A stretch of DNA of 64,000 nucleotides, taken from positions 434,001-498,000 of the forward strand of contig NZ_KE384319.1 in assembly GCF_000425165.1 (NCBI RefSeq). The letters run 5' to 3'. Under the pieces are notes generated by a model, which was not told the origin of the DNA, searched no databases, and saw only the letters and a program-made list of their open reading frames with translations. Shown here one piece after another: positions 35,253-43,740 of this stretch (positions are counted from its first letter, which is position 1; every line of letters begins with the position of its first letter). The translations under genes were made by a program, and so were the position numbers. This stretch comes from Photobacterium halotolerans DSM 18316 (GTDB lineage: Bacteria; Pseudomonadota; Gammaproteobacteria; Enterobacterales; Vibrionaceae).

Positions 35253-37217
35253 TTACTGTGGAGTGACCGTAATTGCCTTAGTATCACCGTCAAACGTTAT
35301 TGTGTAAGTGGCAAAATCAGTAACCTGATAATCGGCCGACGGGTAGGACTCAGACCAGTTGCCGTCGTCAATTTTAAAGCGGGCGGGTGATTCTTCGCCG
35401 TTGAAGCTTTGCATGCTTGTATACAGGCCAGTCTGCGGATCAAACTGCATCTCAGTTAAGCTCCAGCCATTCGATGTGCCGCGGAAATACCAGGTTTCAC
35501 CGCCACCAGATGCGACAGACAGGCAGTCTGAAATATCACGCCAAACACCGTTCTGATAGCAGAGATTTGGATTGGTAGCGTTGAGATCAGCTGTCTGGTT
35601 GTTTCCCTGATCACTGAAGATAATATTGAGTGCGCTCAGATTGACGCCAAAATCATGACAGTAGCTGCCTCCTTCCTGCGCCATCAATGCTCCAGGCCAA
35701 GTTGCATCGGCGACAGGTTCTGACGCAGACACATTCCAGTAATATAGTGTCGGCTGGCTGAAGTTCTGTGGGTTATCGAAACATACCTTAGTGACAACCG
35801 TCTCACCACAATCAGAGGTACATCCCTGTCCCAGTTTCGCACCGACATGAATGGCTGCGGCATCATGTGAAGCGACATCAAAGTGCGCATACCCCAGACT
35901 GTCGACCTGAATCGTCGAACCACTACAACTGCCTGACTGGGCATCAAAGTTACCCGCGATAATATTACAGTACTCACCTGGCGGCATGCCCGTCATGAAG
36001 CTTTGGCTGATCACTTTAGAATCGTCGCGGTTGATGGCCACAAAGCCTAAGCCACCCCGACCAAAAGCAATCTGGTTATTGCCATCGTCCCACCAGTTGG
36101 TGACATGGAATTCGGACGCAGTATGGTTTCGGAAAGCGACCATGTTTGCGATACCACGCCATTTGTGTTCACACACCCAGTCGCCGCCATCAAATCCACA
36201 GGCATTGCCGGAATGAACGCCGGTGGAAGGCGGACCTGCGTCAAAGCTATCAAAGTAATATCCCGACATGATTTTGGGATAACCGTAGGGATACGCCAGC
36301 GTAAACACATTGCCGAGGAAATACAGATTACCGAAGTCCTGATGGCTGAGCACCTGCTGCGGATTATGACGTTCTTCATCATGGTTTGTGGTAAAAGTGA
36401 CAGCACTTTCACTGGGCAGCCAGCCACTCCAGGAGCCAATCCCATTCAGATCTTTGATACCACCGTGTTTAAATTTAGGGCCGATAGTGCGTGCAAAATT
36501 AAACTCAGTGACATCGCCAATATAAGTGTATTCGCTGGTCTGTACCGGTTCGCCGGCAGCACCAATAACTTCCTGAAAGAGGTATGGATTACCATTGAGC
36601 TTATTCTTAATGGCGGCAATGTCAGCAGCCGGAATATGTTTAGCTGCATCAATCCGGAAACCGGCCACCCCCATGCTTATTGCATCATTCATATAATCAG
36701 CAATTTTCTGGCGTACATACTCAGACTCAGTCTTCAGATCGTTCAAACCCACCAGGTCACAATTTTGAATTGACCATCGATCGCTGTAATTAATATCGTC
36801 TGTACATGTATGAAAATCGTCTGCGCTATAAGGCACTTCGGGAAAATATCTGTCCTGCGCGGCCATATGGTTAATCACAGCATCAACATAAATATCCACA
36901 CCAGCCGCCTGACAGCGTTGCACCATATCGGCAAACTCGGCGCGGCTGCCACTTCGCCCCTCAAACACGTAGCTCATGGGTTGATAACGCGCCCACCAGG
37001 CTGAATTGCTGACACTTTTCTGTGGTGGCGATACCTGAACAGCCGCAAACCCTTTTGGTCCGAGGAAGGTTTCACATTCTGTCGCAATATCATTCCAGCG
37101 CCACTCAAATAAATGAACAAAAGCCGTTTTCGGCACTTCCTGCGCCATCGCAGGTGTCGCACTGAGCAGACTACAACTCAGAATAATCGCAGCAGGGATA
37201 GGTTTTTTAAATATCAT
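35253..37217 (-). CDS. Secreted alpha-amylase (GH13) with C-terminal starch-binding modules
   Basis: The 654-residue precursor has a signal peptide (cleavage near AMAQ, residue 25). The GH13 barrel resembles chloride-type amylases: DAVINH (112-117), GFRIDAAKH with nucleophile Asp190, LFQEVIG with acid/base Glu216 and FTTNHDEERH with Asp280. A beta C-domain ends near 460. Residues about 475-565 (KVCFDNPQ, TLYYWNVS, WPGALM, NIIFSDQGNNQTADL) look like a CBM26-type starch-binding module, and about 574-654 (WYFRGTSNGWSLTEM, RFKIDDGNWSESYP) like a further carbohydrate-binding beta-sandwich. It digests starch or glycogen outside the cell. A 550-base upstream region separates it from a LysR gene. Confidence 0.94.
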   Translation of the reverse strand: MIFKKPIPAAIILSCSLLSATPAMAQEVPKTAFVHLFEWRWNDIATECETFLGPKGFAAVQVSPPQKSVSNSAWWARYQPMSYVFEGRSGSRAEFADMVQRCQAAGVDIYVDAVINHMAAQDRYFPEVPYSADDFHTCTDDINYSDRWSIQNCDLVGLNDLKTESEYVRQKIADYMNDAISMGVAGFRIDAAKHIPAADIAAIKNKLNGNPYLFQEVIGAAGEPVQTSEYTYIGDVTEFNFARTIGPKFKHGGIKDLNGIGSWSGWLPSESAVTFTTNHDEERHNPQQVLSHQDFGNLYFLGNVFTLAYPYGYPKIMSGYYFDSFDAGPPSTGVHSGNACGFDGGDWVCEHKWRGIANMVAFRNHTASEFHVTNWWDDGNNQIAFGRGGLGFVAINRDDSKVISQSFMTGMPPGEYCNIIAGNFDAQSGSCSGSTIQVDSLGYAHFDVASHDAAAIHVGAKLGQGCTSDCGETVVTKVCFDNPQNFSQPTLYYWNVSASEPVADATWPGALMAQEGGSYCHDFGVNLSALNIIFSDQGNNQTADLNATNPNLCYQNGVWRDISDCLSVASGGGETWYFRGTSNGWSLTEMQFDPQTGLYTSMQSFNGEESPARFKIDDGNWSESYPSADYQVTDFATYTITFDGDTKAITVTPQ

Positions 37218-37769
37218 TGTCTTTCCTTCGTATTTGGAGTAGGTACAGTTTCGTTTTCACACACATCACGAAAAAGCTTCAAATACTGTAGAAAAACTGA
37301 TTACTTTCGCGTTAAAAAATTAATGGTATTGTGAATAGTCTCTATTTTGGTGCAGAGACACTCCGTAACAGCAGTATTTAGATCACAAGATGTATCTCTC
37401 GTCTTGTAGATAGCAATAAAACATAAAACCACCCAATGTAAACAGATGAATTAAAATGGAATTTTCAAATTCCAACCCGTACAAAGCGTGATTTAAATCA
37501 TGGTTTATTTTACATTAATAAAAACACTCACGACTCCCAACTTCCTGACTATATACCAGCAACCGGAAAACTCTCACCAGAGTACCTCCTGAGTACCATT
37601 CCAAAATATTTTATTATTCTATCGCCATCCAATACGACATATAAGTTACCAATTATATTTTCCCGTATTACGCCAAAACATCACATAGCTTATTTACCCT
37701 CGAAATGTCATGCCGGATAATTAATTTTTCTTATATTTACTAAACCAATTTATTGAACACCCCGCAAAA
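37218..37769. other. Upstream region of the amylase gene
   Basis: About 550 AT-rich bases with no supported gene. It holds the amylase promoter and one CRP/FNR-like palindrome at 37487-37502. Confidence 0.45.
37487..37502. promoter_or_regulatory. CRP/FNR-type palindrome upstream of amylase
   Basis: CGTGATTTAAATCATG has the GTGA-N6-TCA core of a CRP site and a TGAT-N4-ATCA core of an FNR site. CRP control of amylase would be expected, but the site lies 270 bases before the start codon. Confidence 0.35.
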
Positions 37770-38729
37770 CTAACGGCCACTCACAAGAGGCGTCCAGTTT
37801 TCAGCCCAGGTGTGATTCGTGCTTTCCCCCATAGACGCCAAAGATGCAGTCATAAATTCAATAAACACTCTGACTCTGGTGGGTAAATATTCGCGCTTAG
37901 GGTAGATGGCAAACACACCATTATCAGGTTGTGGCGGCCTGAAATACGGATACAGGGATACTAAGGTGCCGTTGTTCAAGCCCTGTTTTGCAAGAAAGTG
38001 AGGTAATTGAGCAAAGCCCAGACCATCGGCACACATACAGGCCATTGCTTCGCCATCATCAGTGATATGCGTCCGTTCTAATTCATAAGGAACATATTCA
38101 CCCTGCTCATTCAGCAAAAAGATGGGCTGCAGTTGTTGTGTCTCTTTGATACGAAAACCAATCCAGCTGTGCTGGTGAAAGTCATCGGCACATTGGGGTG
38201 TACCCTGGGCCGCTAAATAGTGTGGTGAGGCACAGACGAGAAAGTCCATTGGGCTCAGGCGCCGGGCCACCAGCCGACTGTCCTTTACGTAACCCGTACG
38301 CAGCGCGATATCAATATCGTTTTCAATGATATCGGCGTGTAAATCATTAATTTCCAGATCTAGCTTGATGGCTGGGTAACGCTGACAGAATGCCTGCAGC
38401 AAGGGACGAAGATAGAGATGGCCGTAACAGACGGCCGAACTGATGCGCAGAGTACCGCTGGGCGAATCATTCAAATGCTTGAGCTCATCTTCGCAGACGG
38501 TGAGATCCTGAATCATCTTGCGCACTGTATCGGCATAGCGCTGACCCGCGGCGGTAATTCGCAATTGTCGGGTAGAGCGCTGAAAAAGCGTCAGTCCTAA
38601 CTGCGCTTCCAGCCGGCTGATTGCCTTACTGACCGTGGATGGATCAGTGCTACAGGCTCGTGCCGCTGCCACAAAACTCTCGCCATCACAGGTGGCTAAG
38701 AATATTTCTAATGACCTGAGTTTATCCAT
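37770..38729 (-). CDS. LysR-family transcriptional regulator (divergent from the MFS operon)
   Basis: The 319-residue protein has a typical LysR HTH (SFVAAARACSTDPSTVSKAISRLEAQLGLTLFQRSTRQL) and an effector domain of the group that includes many CrgA-like regulators (ISSAVCYGHLYLRPLLQAF, DIALRTGYVKDSRLVARRL, YPKREYLPTRVRVFIEF). It starts 158 bases from and divergent to the MFS gene, so it most likely controls that operon. The effector is unknown. Confidence 0.9.
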   Translation of the reverse strand: MDKLRSLEIFLATCDGESFVAAARACSTDPSTVSKAISRLEAQLGLTLFQRSTRQLRITAAGQRYADTVRKMIQDLTVCEDELKHLNDSPSGTLRISSAVCYGHLYLRPLLQAFCQRYPAIKLDLEINDLHADIIENDIDIALRTGYVKDSRLVARRLSPMDFLVCASPHYLAAQGTPQCADDFHQHSWIGFRIKETQQLQPIFLLNEQGEYVPYELERTHITDDGEAMACMCADGLGFAQLPHFLAKQGLNNGTLVSLYPYFRPPQPDNGVFAIYPKREYLPTRVRVFIEFMTASLASMGESTNHTWAENWTPLVSGR

Positions 38730-38887
38730 TTACTGAGCATCATGAGTTTATCCGTTGGCTGACTATAACAATAAAGATTCATGAATAGTATTCACGACTC
38801 AATGGAATTTTGGCCTATTTTTCTTCCCTTTGCTGAATCTTAACATTCAGGCTCCAACAACAAACCCTGTTACGTCAATGAGGCATT

Positions 38888-40087
38888 ATGTTCAGAAAAC
38901 TATCCGCCAATCATCCACTGGTCTATTTTTTCCTGGCATTTATCACTATGGCCGGACTTTCCTATATTAATTTTCTGCCGGGTGTGGTGAATGCTCTCGC
39001 AGGCAGTATTGGTTTTAGCGATGCACAGGCCGGACAGATTGTTGCACTCAATGGCTACGGTGGCCTTTTGGGCAGCACTGTGGCTATTTTCCTGGTGCGC
39101 CGAATTTATTGGCAGTCTGCCATATATACGTTTTTAGTAGTGTTAGCTGTTACTGACATAGGGACTCTATGGATTGAAACCTACAGTGTCATGCTTGGCT
39201 GGCGCTTTTTAGCCGGTTTTTTCGGTGGGCTTTGTGTCGGTATCGGTTTTTCTGTACTGGCCAGGTTAAGCAATGCAGATCGTGCTTTTGGTACCTTGCT
39301 ACTGATACAGTTCAGCCTTGGTTCTTTGGTAATTTACCTGCTGCCGGCACTCGAAACACTGCTGAGCGCTTATGCGGTGTTTTATGTCATGGCAGGCTTT
39401 GCCCTGTTAAGCCTGATGATGATGCTGTTTCTGCCTTCTCTTGCCAGTGAGCGTACGCCAGCCAAACAATCGGGGCTGTTGTCAGAACTGAATGGAAACG
39501 CGGTGTTATTGATGCTGGCTATCACCGCCTTTCAGATTGCCGCCAGCGCCATCTGGACTTATGTCGGGCGCATCGGCCTCGGGGCGGGCATTAGCGCGGA
39601 TAATGTCAGTCTGTATATCGCAATAACCGGATTACTGGGCTTATTGGGGGCAATGTTACCAGTGATAAGCGGCAATCGTTTTGGTCGTTTGCCTTGGATT
39701 GTCGCTGGTGTTGCTTTGTCGAGTATTTCTGCGCTCTTGCTCAGCGTCTCGCCACTCACCCCGCTTCTTTATGCCACTTCAATGACGCTGCTGTTTTTTT
39801 CCTGGCCCGCGGTTCAGTCCTATTTGCTAGCGGTAACAGCTGACATGGACAGCACGGGACGTCTTTCAGCACTGGCGGCTGTTGTTTCTTCTGTCGGTTT
39901 AGCGACAGGCCCGCTGCTTGCTTCCGGCTTATTAGATAACGGTAACTTTTCGATCATGCTCTATGCCTGCGCTCTGGTCTTTCTCTCATGTCTCTTTCTG
40001 TTATTCAAGCCAGTTCAGGCACAGGAAAGAGCAAAAGCCGATGTACTGCCATCTCATTATCAGCCAAACACTAAGGATCCAATATGA
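38888..40087 (+). CDS. MFS transporter
   Basis: The 399-residue protein has about 12 membrane helices and a cytoplasmic loop after the sixth, with LYATSMTLLFFSWPAVQSYLLAV in the second half. It belongs to the major facilitator superfamily; no sub-family motif that fixes a substrate was seen. It is the first gene of a four-gene operon and overlaps the next gene by four bases (ATGA), implying coupled translation. Confidence 0.87.
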   Translation: MFRKLSANHPLVYFFLAFITMAGLSYINFLPGVVNALAGSIGFSDAQAGQIVALNGYGGLLGSTVAIFLVRRIYWQSAIYTFLVVLAVTDIGTLWIETYSVMLGWRFLAGFFGGLCVGIGFSVLARLSNADRAFGTLLLIQFSLGSLVIYLLPALETLLSAYAVFYVMAGFALLSLMMMLFLPSLASERTPAKQSGLLSELNGNAVLLMLAITAFQIAASAIWTYVGRIGLGAGISADNVSLYIAITGLLGLLGAMLPVISGNRFGRLPWIVAGVALSSISALLLSVSPLTPLLYATSMTLLFFSWPAVQSYLLAVTADMDSTGRLSALAAVVSSVGLATGPLLASGLLDNGNFSIMLYACALVFLSCLFLLFKPVQAQERAKADVLPSHYQPNTKDPI

Positions 40088-40656
40088 TTCGCTATCTGTT
40101 CAGCAAAATGCTTCTGGCATTCAAAAACCGTTACGATTACGACATTCGTTATCAGCAGGATATTCTGAAAACCGACCTCGGGGCTTTCCTGAAGTTTATG
40201 GGATTTCAGACCATGTCTTCTCATTCGGGGAATTTGCCCGCGGGGCCACTGTATGCCGCCAGAATACGCGCCATTATCTGGGACGATTGCGGCCCATGCA
40301 CACAATTGGCGGTAAATATGGCCCTGGAGGCCAAAATAAGCCCGGATATTGTACAAGCCATTATTAATAAAGACTTCAACAATCTGCCTGACGATATTGC
40401 CCTGGTGGTGAAGTTTACTGAATCTGTATTGGCTCATCACCCTGAAGCGGATGACTATCGTGAGAAAATACTGGCTTTGTGGGGCCCTAAAGGGCTGATT
40501 ACGATTGGTTTTGCCATCAGCACTTATCGGGTTTACCCGGCTCTGAAATACACTTTGGGCTATGGGAAAACCTGTCAGCGAATTCGGATCAACGCATCAT
40601 CCATCACACCTGAGCGGGACGCGGCATTAACCGGGGAGGTTGAGAATGCAGAGTAA
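40084..40656 (+). CDS. AhpD/carboxymuconolactone decarboxylase-like protein
   Basis: The 190-residue protein has the alkylhydroperoxidase-like pattern: DDCGPCTQLAVNMALEA with Cys69-x-x-Cys72 followed by a helix, and a later LVVKFTESVLAHH. AhpD-fold proteins use the CxxC pair for peroxide or disulfide chemistry, but many are of unknown function. A second hydrophobic helix (GLITIGFAISTYRVYPALKY) is unusual and may associate with membrane. Overlaps both neighbours, fitting a tight operon with the MFS, membrane protein and SCO1 genes. Confidence 0.7.
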   Translation: MIRYLFSKMLLAFKNRYDYDIRYQQDILKTDLGAFLKFMGFQTMSSHSGNLPAGPLYAARIRAIIWDDCGPCTQLAVNMALEAKISPDIVQAIINKDFNNLPDDIALVVKFTESVLAHHPEADDYREKILALWGPKGLITIGFAISTYRVYPALKYTLGYGKTCQRIRINASSITPERDAALTGEVENAE

Positions 40657-41047
40657 ATGGAGCATCAGAATAGCTGTGCTGCTCGGATTGGCAGCATTGA
40701 GTAACGGCGTATTGATGACGATCGCCCCTGAACCCTGGTATTGGATGGTGCCGGGGGTGCCGGACCGGGGACCGTTCAATCAGCATTTTCTGCGCGATAT
40801 TGGCATGAATTACAGCCTGATCGGTGCCGCTTTTATTTGGGGAGCGATTGACACCAGGCATAGCTTGACACTTTGGTTGATGCCAACGGCCTGGTTAGCC
40901 GGCCATGCCATTTTCCATGTGTGGGAAGTGCTTGCTGGCATTTGCGGGCCTGAATTTCTGATCATTGATTTCGGCGGTGTTACCCTGCCCGCATTGCTGG
41001 CGCTGTGGCTGATTTATACCGGTTATAAGAAACAGGCGCATGAATAG
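40646..41047 (+). CDS. Small integral membrane protein of unknown function
   Basis: The 133-residue protein has four hydrophobic segments (AVLLGLAALSNGVLMTIAP; YSLIGAAFIWGAI; LMPTAWLAGHAIFHVWEVLAGI; LPALLALWLIYTGY) with a His in the third helix. I do not recognise the function. The ATG at 40646 follows GGGGAGG, and the gene overlaps the end of the preceding gene by 11 bases and the start of the SCO1 gene by 8, so it belongs to the same operon. Confidence 0.75.
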   Translation: MQSKWSIRIAVLLGLAALSNGVLMTIAPEPWYWMVPGVPDRGPFNQHFLRDIGMNYSLIGAAFIWGAIDTRHSLTLWLMPTAWLAGHAIFHVWEVLAGICGPEFLIIDFGGVTLPALLALWLIYTGYKKQAHE

Positions 41048-41651
41048 TACAAAGCGTGTTTTTCTCTTACTTAGTCTGAGTATCGCCTTAGGGGCAACAC
41101 TGGCTATCGTAGCCCTCGAACTCAACGCACAACAACCCAAGACACAACAAGCCATTGAATGGCTGGACAACCCGCGCAGTCTGGCAAGTTTTAGCCTTGA
41201 ATCTGCGGCCGGTGAGTTTACTAACCAATCGTTAATGGGGCATTGGACCATCGTATTATTTGGCTTTCTCCATTGCCCTGACATCTGCCCAACCAGTCTG
41301 GCACAGCTATCCCGGCTCTCTGCTGCCCTGACAGAAAACTCTGGCAAACATGATGTTACTTTTGTTTTTGTGTCTGTTGATCCCGGGCGGGATTCAGTTG
41401 CCGAACTCAGCCAATATTTGCAGTACTTTGATACTTCGATTCTTGGTGTAACGGGTAACGAGGTGCAGTTAACGCGTTTTGCAAACAGCCTTGGTGTTCG
41501 GTTTGAAGTCTCAGCAAATAAGGAAGACTACAGCGTTGCACATTCCATCAAATTTTCGATTATCGATCCGGCAGGTCTCTTCCGAGGGCGGTTCAGCCCT
41601 GAATTCGATACTTCCGGCTTAGCTCGTGACTTGATAGCCAATCTTGAATAG
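41040..41651 (+). CDS. SCO1/SenC family copper chaperone-like protein
   Basis: The 203-residue protein has an N-terminal membrane anchor (about 8-25) and a thioredoxin-like domain with the copper-binding CPDIC motif (Cys79, Cys83) and His168 (VAHSIKFSII), matching SCO1/SenC/PrrC. Members deliver copper to heme-copper oxidase CuA or act as redox sensors on the periplasmic face. Here it ends an operon with an MFS carrier and an AhpD-like protein; the bo3 oxidase in this window lacks CuA, so a non-oxidase role is possible. The gene converges with the EAL gene at 41765. Confidence 0.9.
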   Translation: MNSTKRVFLLLSLSIALGATLAIVALELNAQQPKTQQAIEWLDNPRSLASFSLESAAGEFTNQSLMGHWTIVLFGFLHCPDICPTSLAQLSRLSAALTENSGKHDVTFVFVSVDPGRDSVAELSQYLQYFDTSILGVTGNEVQLTRFANSLGVRFEVSANKEDYSVAHSIKFSIIDPAGLFRGRFSPEFDTSGLARDLIANLE

Positions 41652-41764
41652 ATGTGGGTAATACCAGCCACGCTTACTCACCTTTCATTAGTCAATGTGT
41701 CTATATCGACGTCACAATGACCAGCACCGTCGATCAATGTGCATGGCTTTTTATAACATCGAAT

Positions 41765-43453
41765 TTATATACGGTTAGATTGAATAAGGGACTGACCATT
41801 CTTAGGCTTATAAAAATAGAATCCTTGCATCAAATCCACACCGGCCTCTTTCACCAGTTCAGCCTGAGCAATGTCTTCAATCCCTTCTGCAACTACAGAG
41901 GTTCCTTTTTCATTGCACATGTTCACCAGAAATTTAACATAAGCCCGCACTGAGCTATTCTCTTCCATTTTTTTTATAATGGCTCTGTCCAGCTTAATCT
42001 GAGTGAAAGGGATGGAAAAAAAGGTATTGAAAGAAGTATAACCGGAGCCAAAATCATCCAGAGAAATAGTGAAACCGGCCTGATTCATTGCCAGCAGTTG
42101 TTGTACTGCAAAAGGGTTCGATTCAAGAACAATAGATTCTGTCACCTCTATCGTCAGGTATTCTGGTTGTAATTCATAATGGCGAACAATATCCAGGAAA
42201 TGAGCAACAAAGTCTGGCTGCATCAATTGAATAACCGATACATTCACCGACGCCTTAATGACGCTGGTGTGGGCCTCTCTGTATTGATTTAAAAACTCAC
42301 ATGCCAGCACAAGTACATGGTAACCCAGCTCGACAATATCCCCGTTTTCTTCTGCAATACTGATAAATTCAGTTGGCATGATCTCGCCATAACGAACGCT
42401 GTTCCAGCGAACCAGAGATTCCACACTCACTATTTTACCTGTAAAAGCACAGACAATAGGCTGAAATAACAAATAAAACTCTTTGTCTGTAATTGCTTTT
42501 TTTATCCCGGTTTCTAAAAAAAGATGGCGTTCAATCGATCGTTTCTCATCATCGGCATAAAATGAAATACAGGCATCTTTTTCTGATCCGTGCCGCATGA
42601 TTAACGTTGATTTATATAACAGTGATTCAGCATCTTCACAAAGGGCATTATCTTCTTTTAACAGATAAACCCCTACATTCAATGCGTGTAATGTCGACTG
42701 ATGAAAGGAGCGAAAGCGTTGTTCAAACTCAGTAAGCACTGAACCAATTTGTAGTTTCAATACGTTCTCAGAGTACACCCCCTTCTGTAACACTACAAAT
42801 TCATCGGGCTGAGTTCTGTATACGTTTTGCGAACCAAAGGCTTCTTTCAGACATTCGGCACACAATAAAATGATACTGTTACCCGCCTGGTATCCAAGAA
42901 CATCCATCATCTGGTTTAACTTGTTTAACCCAAATGTCATGATGGCAGCCTGACTCTTAGCTTCCAACTGCTCTGTCAGGGTTTCAACTAATTTACGCCG
43001 ATTGTTAAAACCCGTCAGTGAATCGCAATAAGCCAGTTGGTACAGCTTGTCCTCATATTGCTTTTTCTCTGTGATATCTTTATGAGCCCCTACCATATAC
43101 AGAATATTACCGCTGTCATCGGCATGAATGACACCGACTGCTTCAATCCAGTGGTACTCACCCTGTCGGTTACGCACCCGGTACTGACTGATAAAACGGG
43201 TTATTTTCTCTGTGACCTGGGTATTAAGGTTTTGAATAAACTGACTTTTATCCTCAGGATGCATAATGGCAATCCACTCATCCAGTGGCGAGCCATGCAA
43301 AGACACAGCGAAATTTTCATAAAAGTGGCTATTGTAAAAATTCACCACATTATCTGGTGTCATTTCCCACAAGCCTTCACTGCCAGCATCAAATATTTCC
43401 AACCACCTATGCTGATTATTAACCACTTTGCTGCCGATAATGTCAGATTTCAC
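41765..43453 (-). CDS. PAS-GGDEF(degenerate)-EAL c-di-GMP phosphodiesterase candidate, copy 1
   Basis: The 562-residue soluble protein has a PAS/PAC module at about 12-130 (FDAGSEGLWEMTP, ENGEYHWIEAVGV-like PAC), a GGDEF domain at 131-300 whose signature is TQPDEF instead of GGDEF and so should not make c-di-GMP, and an EAL domain from about 315. The EAL domain retains the metal and catalytic residues: Glu345 (VESLVRW), Asn404, Glu436, Asp466/Asp467 (LDDFGSGYTSF), Lys487 and Glu523 (VAEGIED), so hydrolysis of c-di-GMP is plausible. It lies 287 bases downstream of its paralogue, with a perfect palindrome between them at 43690-43713. No membrane segment, so it acts in the cytosol, probably responding to a small ligand through PAS. 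Confidence 0.9.
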   Translation of the reverse strand: MKSDIIGSKVVNNQHRWLEIFDAGSEGLWEMTPDNVVNFYNSHFYENFAVSLHGSPLDEWIAIMHPEDKSQFIQNLNTQVTEKITRFISQYRVRNRQGEYHWIEAVGVIHADDSGNILYMVGAHKDITEKKQYEDKLYQLAYCDSLTGFNNRRKLVETLTEQLEAKSQAAIMTFGLNKLNQMMDVLGYQAGNSIILLCAECLKEAFGSQNVYRTQPDEFVVLQKGVYSENVLKLQIGSVLTEFEQRFRSFHQSTLHALNVGVYLLKEDNALCEDAESLLYKSTLIMRHGSEKDACISFYADDEKRSIERHLFLETGIKKAITDKEFYLLFQPIVCAFTGKIVSVESLVRWNSVRYGEIMPTEFISIAEENGDIVELGYHVLVLACEFLNQYREAHTSVIKASVNVSVIQLMQPDFVAHFLDIVRHYELQPEYLTIEVTESIVLESNPFAVQQLLAMNQAGFTISLDDFGSGYTSFNTFFSIPFTQIKLDRAIIKKMEENSSVRAYVKFLVNMCNEKGTSVVAEGIEDIAQAELVKEAGVDLMQGFYFYKPKNGQSLIQSNRI

Positions 43454-43689
43454 GATAAACCCAGTAGATTGCCTGTAGAAAAATGAAGCGCGTAATATAC
43501 CATAAAAGGATAAGTGATTAACACATCAACAATAATGAATAGTTACTCTATACAGAAGAATAGTTGAACCAACCAGCCACTGGTTTAAACTCAGTGTAAT
43601 CCACTGAAATATTTAACTAAATCAGTATTACAAAGCAAAGTATAACGACACGGGTACTCGGTTTACTCTTAATCATGCTTCTGATCATT

Positions 43690-43713
43690 CAGAGCATATT
43701 CCAATATGCTCTG
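43690..43713. promoter_or_regulatory. Perfect palindrome between the two EAL genes
   Basis: CAGAGCATATT (43690-43700) and AATATGCTCTG (43703-43713) are perfectly complementary around CC. It lies 27 bases downstream of the copy-2 stop and about 240 bases upstream of the copy-1 start. No T-run follows, so an operator or an inefficient terminator is possible. Confidence 0.4.
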
Positions 43714-43740
43714 TGGTAAAACTGCCGTGTTCAGCGACGT

